Assembly: GCA_035455185.1 (NCBI GenBank)
Contig: DATIFQ010000411.1
Span: 1-16,085, forward strand
Origin: JAEHDI01 sp035455185
GTDB lineage: Bacteria > Acidobacteriota > Terriglobia > Bryobacterales > Bryobacteraceae
Length of the DNA stretch: 16,085 bases
Reading direction: 5' to 3'
Part shown: positions 14,966 through 16,085 of the stretch, piece by piece
Layout: each line of letters begins with the position of its first letter
How positions within the stretch are numbered: position 1 is the stretch's first letter
Translations under genes and position numbers: made by a program
Notes under the pieces: generated by a model
Told to the model about the DNA's origin: nothing
The model's database searches: none
What the model saw: only the letters and a program-made list of their open reading frames with translations

Positions 14966-15619
14966 ATGCCAGCTTCTGACGGCGAGCAGCCAATCGAGTA
15001 CGGCATTTACACAGCCCAGGACGCGGATGCGATGGCTCGGCTGCTGGGTGAAGTGTTCAGCCGAAGGGATCCGCCCGCGGTGGCGGTCGGGCTGACCGCT
15101 CCGGAGTTCGAGGCTTTCGTCCGACTGTACTGTTCCAAAGCGGCCGCCGAGGGCTTGACCATCCTGGCGCGACATGCGGGCACGCTGGAGTTGGCCGGTG
15201 CGTTGCTAGCCGAGGATAGCGCGTTGGCGCCGCCCGGCGGGATGGAGAGACTGAGTCCGAAGTTTGAGCCTATCTTCGACATCCTGGGTCAGCTCGATGC
15301 CGAGTATCGCTGCGGCCGGCCCCCGCACCCCGGCGAGTCGCTCCACTTGTTTCTTCTCGGGGTGGCGGAATCCGCCGCGGGCCGCGGTGTAGCGCAGCAT
15401 CTCGTCACCACCTGCCTCGAGTACGGCGCGCGCAAAGGCTATCAACTCTCTGTTACCGAAGCCACGAACACGGTGTCGCAGCACATTTTCCGGAAGCTGG
15501 GATTTGTCGAGCGCGTGCGGCGGTCCTACTCCAGTCATCGCTTCGCCGGGCGTGCCATGTTTGCGTCGATCGCCGAGCAGGGAGGCCCTATCCTTATGGA
15601 CAGGTCGCTCGCGACCTGA
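14966..15619 (+). CDS. GNAT-family N-acetyltransferase
   Basis: This 217-residue protein has a single GNAT domain. IEYGIYTAQDADAMARLLGE opens the fold at about residue 9. FLLGVAESAAGRGVAQHLVT (near 129-148) is motif A, with AAGRGVA as the acetyl-CoA loop. SVTEATNTVSQHIFRKLGF (near 157-175) is the motif B region, with the common F-x-KLGF end. The long beta-strand insertion (about 60-115) and the layout resemble arylalkylamine-acetyltransferase-like GNATs, but the acceptor cannot be named. The frame is open from an ATG at 14909. The ATG at 14966 is chosen because AAGGAGG (14953-14959) sits 6 bases before it and the homology starts there. It shows little similarity to the GNAT gene just upstream, so this is not a recent duplication. 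Confidence 0.82.
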   Translation: MPASDGEQPIEYGIYTAQDADAMARLLGEVFSRRDPPAVAVGLTAPEFEAFVRLYCSKAAAEGLTILARHAGTLELAGALLAEDSALAPPGGMERLSPKFEPIFDILGQLDAEYRCGRPPHPGESLHLFLLGVAESAAGRGVAQHLVTTCLEYGARKGYQLSVTEATNTVSQHIFRKLGFVERVRRSYSSHRFAGRAMFASIAEQGGPILMDRSLAT

Positions 15620-16050
15620 TGGGCCACGCACACTGGATCTGCCAGACCGCCCAACTGGCCATGGTTCAAAGCCGGTTATCTGCTGTTATCGCTCGGCACT
15701 GCCAGCGGCCGCCACACGGAAATCGCGGGTGCTCCGCGCTCAAGCTGTCAGTCCCGCCTCACCGAAGGCGACTAGAATGGAAGTGGCCGGCCTGCTGCCG
15801 CCCCTAATAATCCGATCTTTTCGGCGTCACCTGGGCTGGATTTTTCTAGGCGAGCTGAAATCTTTGGCAGGTAGCGTGGAGCCCGCTCCGTTCTCCGATC
15901 ACAACGCGATCTGGGTCCACGTTAGCCTGTAGTACCGCCTCAGGCGGCCCGCTCCCGCACCTCGCCGGACTTCTTTCCACTGTCCTGCCCGGCCCACCGC
16001 GCTCGGATACACTGAGATCACCGATTACGAACGGAGAGAATTTGCAGACC
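15620..16050. other. Gene-free stretch of 431 bases
   Basis: No reading frame here has a ribosome site, recognisable motif or gene-like codon pattern. Visible items are the quasi-palindrome CCGCCT-C-AGGCGG (15935-15947), a TAGAAT (15772-15777) and a TACACT (16008-16013). The last is a weak -10 candidate for the stress protein gene, without a matching -35. No repeat of coding sequence from elsewhere in the window was noticed. Confidence 0.5.
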
Positions 16051-16085
16051 ATGTCCGCTCTCAAGAAGATTCTCCTGCCGGTCGA
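16051..16085 (+). CDS. Universal stress protein, N-terminus only
   Basis: Only 11 full codons are inside the window: MSALKKILLPV, with the next codon beginning GA. The K-K-I-L-(L/V)-P-V-D opening is the first beta strand of UspA-domain proteins, in which the following Asp binds ATP. GGAG lies 14 bases before the ATG, somewhat far. The call rests on these few residues. Confidence 0.6.
   Translation, partial: MSALKKILLPV

Noticed and set aside
14042..15619. The two acetyltransferase genes as a recent tandem duplication
   Set aside because: Their lengths, N-terminal regions and acetyl-CoA loops (QRRGYA and AAGRGVA) differ; they are different GNAT subfamilies.
1..16085. A phage, integron, CRISPR, transposon or defence island
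   Set aside because: No integrase, transposase, spaced direct repeats, tRNA target or nuclease was found.

Overview
The window is high-GC bacterial DNA with 11 recognisable genes and no rRNA, tRNA, CRISPR array or insertion sequence. The gene content resembles soil Acidobacteria of the Solibacter/Bryobacter type: long TPR proteins, a secreted family-9-like carbohydrate-binding domain, a cytochrome c/PQQ-propeller fusion, a Tat-exported Gfo/Idh/MocA oxidoreductase, a MeaB-epimerase fusion and a winged-helix/ATPase/TPR regulator. This taxonomic reading is inference from gene content only.

Left part, 1-7831, all plus strand. A 5'-truncated TPR protein overlaps by 4 bases (ATGA) a secreted CBM9-like protein. 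Eight bases later begins a periplasmic protein with two CxxCH haem sites and a PQQ-enzyme propeller. The three look like one transcription unit for an exported oxidation function. A 70-base imperfect hairpin ends the unit, and an extended -10 element follows it. Next comes a second run: a Tat-signal Gfo/Idh/MocA protein, a MeaB GTPase fused to methylmalonyl-CoA epimerase, and a methylthioadenosine phosphorylase whose GTG start overlaps the stop of the fusion (GTGA).

Middle part, 7832-13874. On the minus strand lies a large OmpR-type winged-helix/AAA ATPase/TPR regulator. It is interrupted by one in-frame TAG at 9746-9744, so it reads as two ORFs of one former 965-codon gene. An unrecognised 49-codon C-terminal fragment follows it. 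Divergent from the regulator are a tandem OsmC protein, whose first domain has lost its cysteine, and a BBE-type FAD-linked oxidase. The shared upstream region holds AT-rich heptamers at an 11-base period, a plausible operator. The regulator, OsmC and oxidase may form a redox or detoxification module, but the substrate is unknown.

Right part, 13875-16085. Two GNAT acetyltransferases of different subfamilies follow, then a 431-base gap with no convincing gene, then the first 35 bases of a probable universal stress protein gene cut by the window edge.
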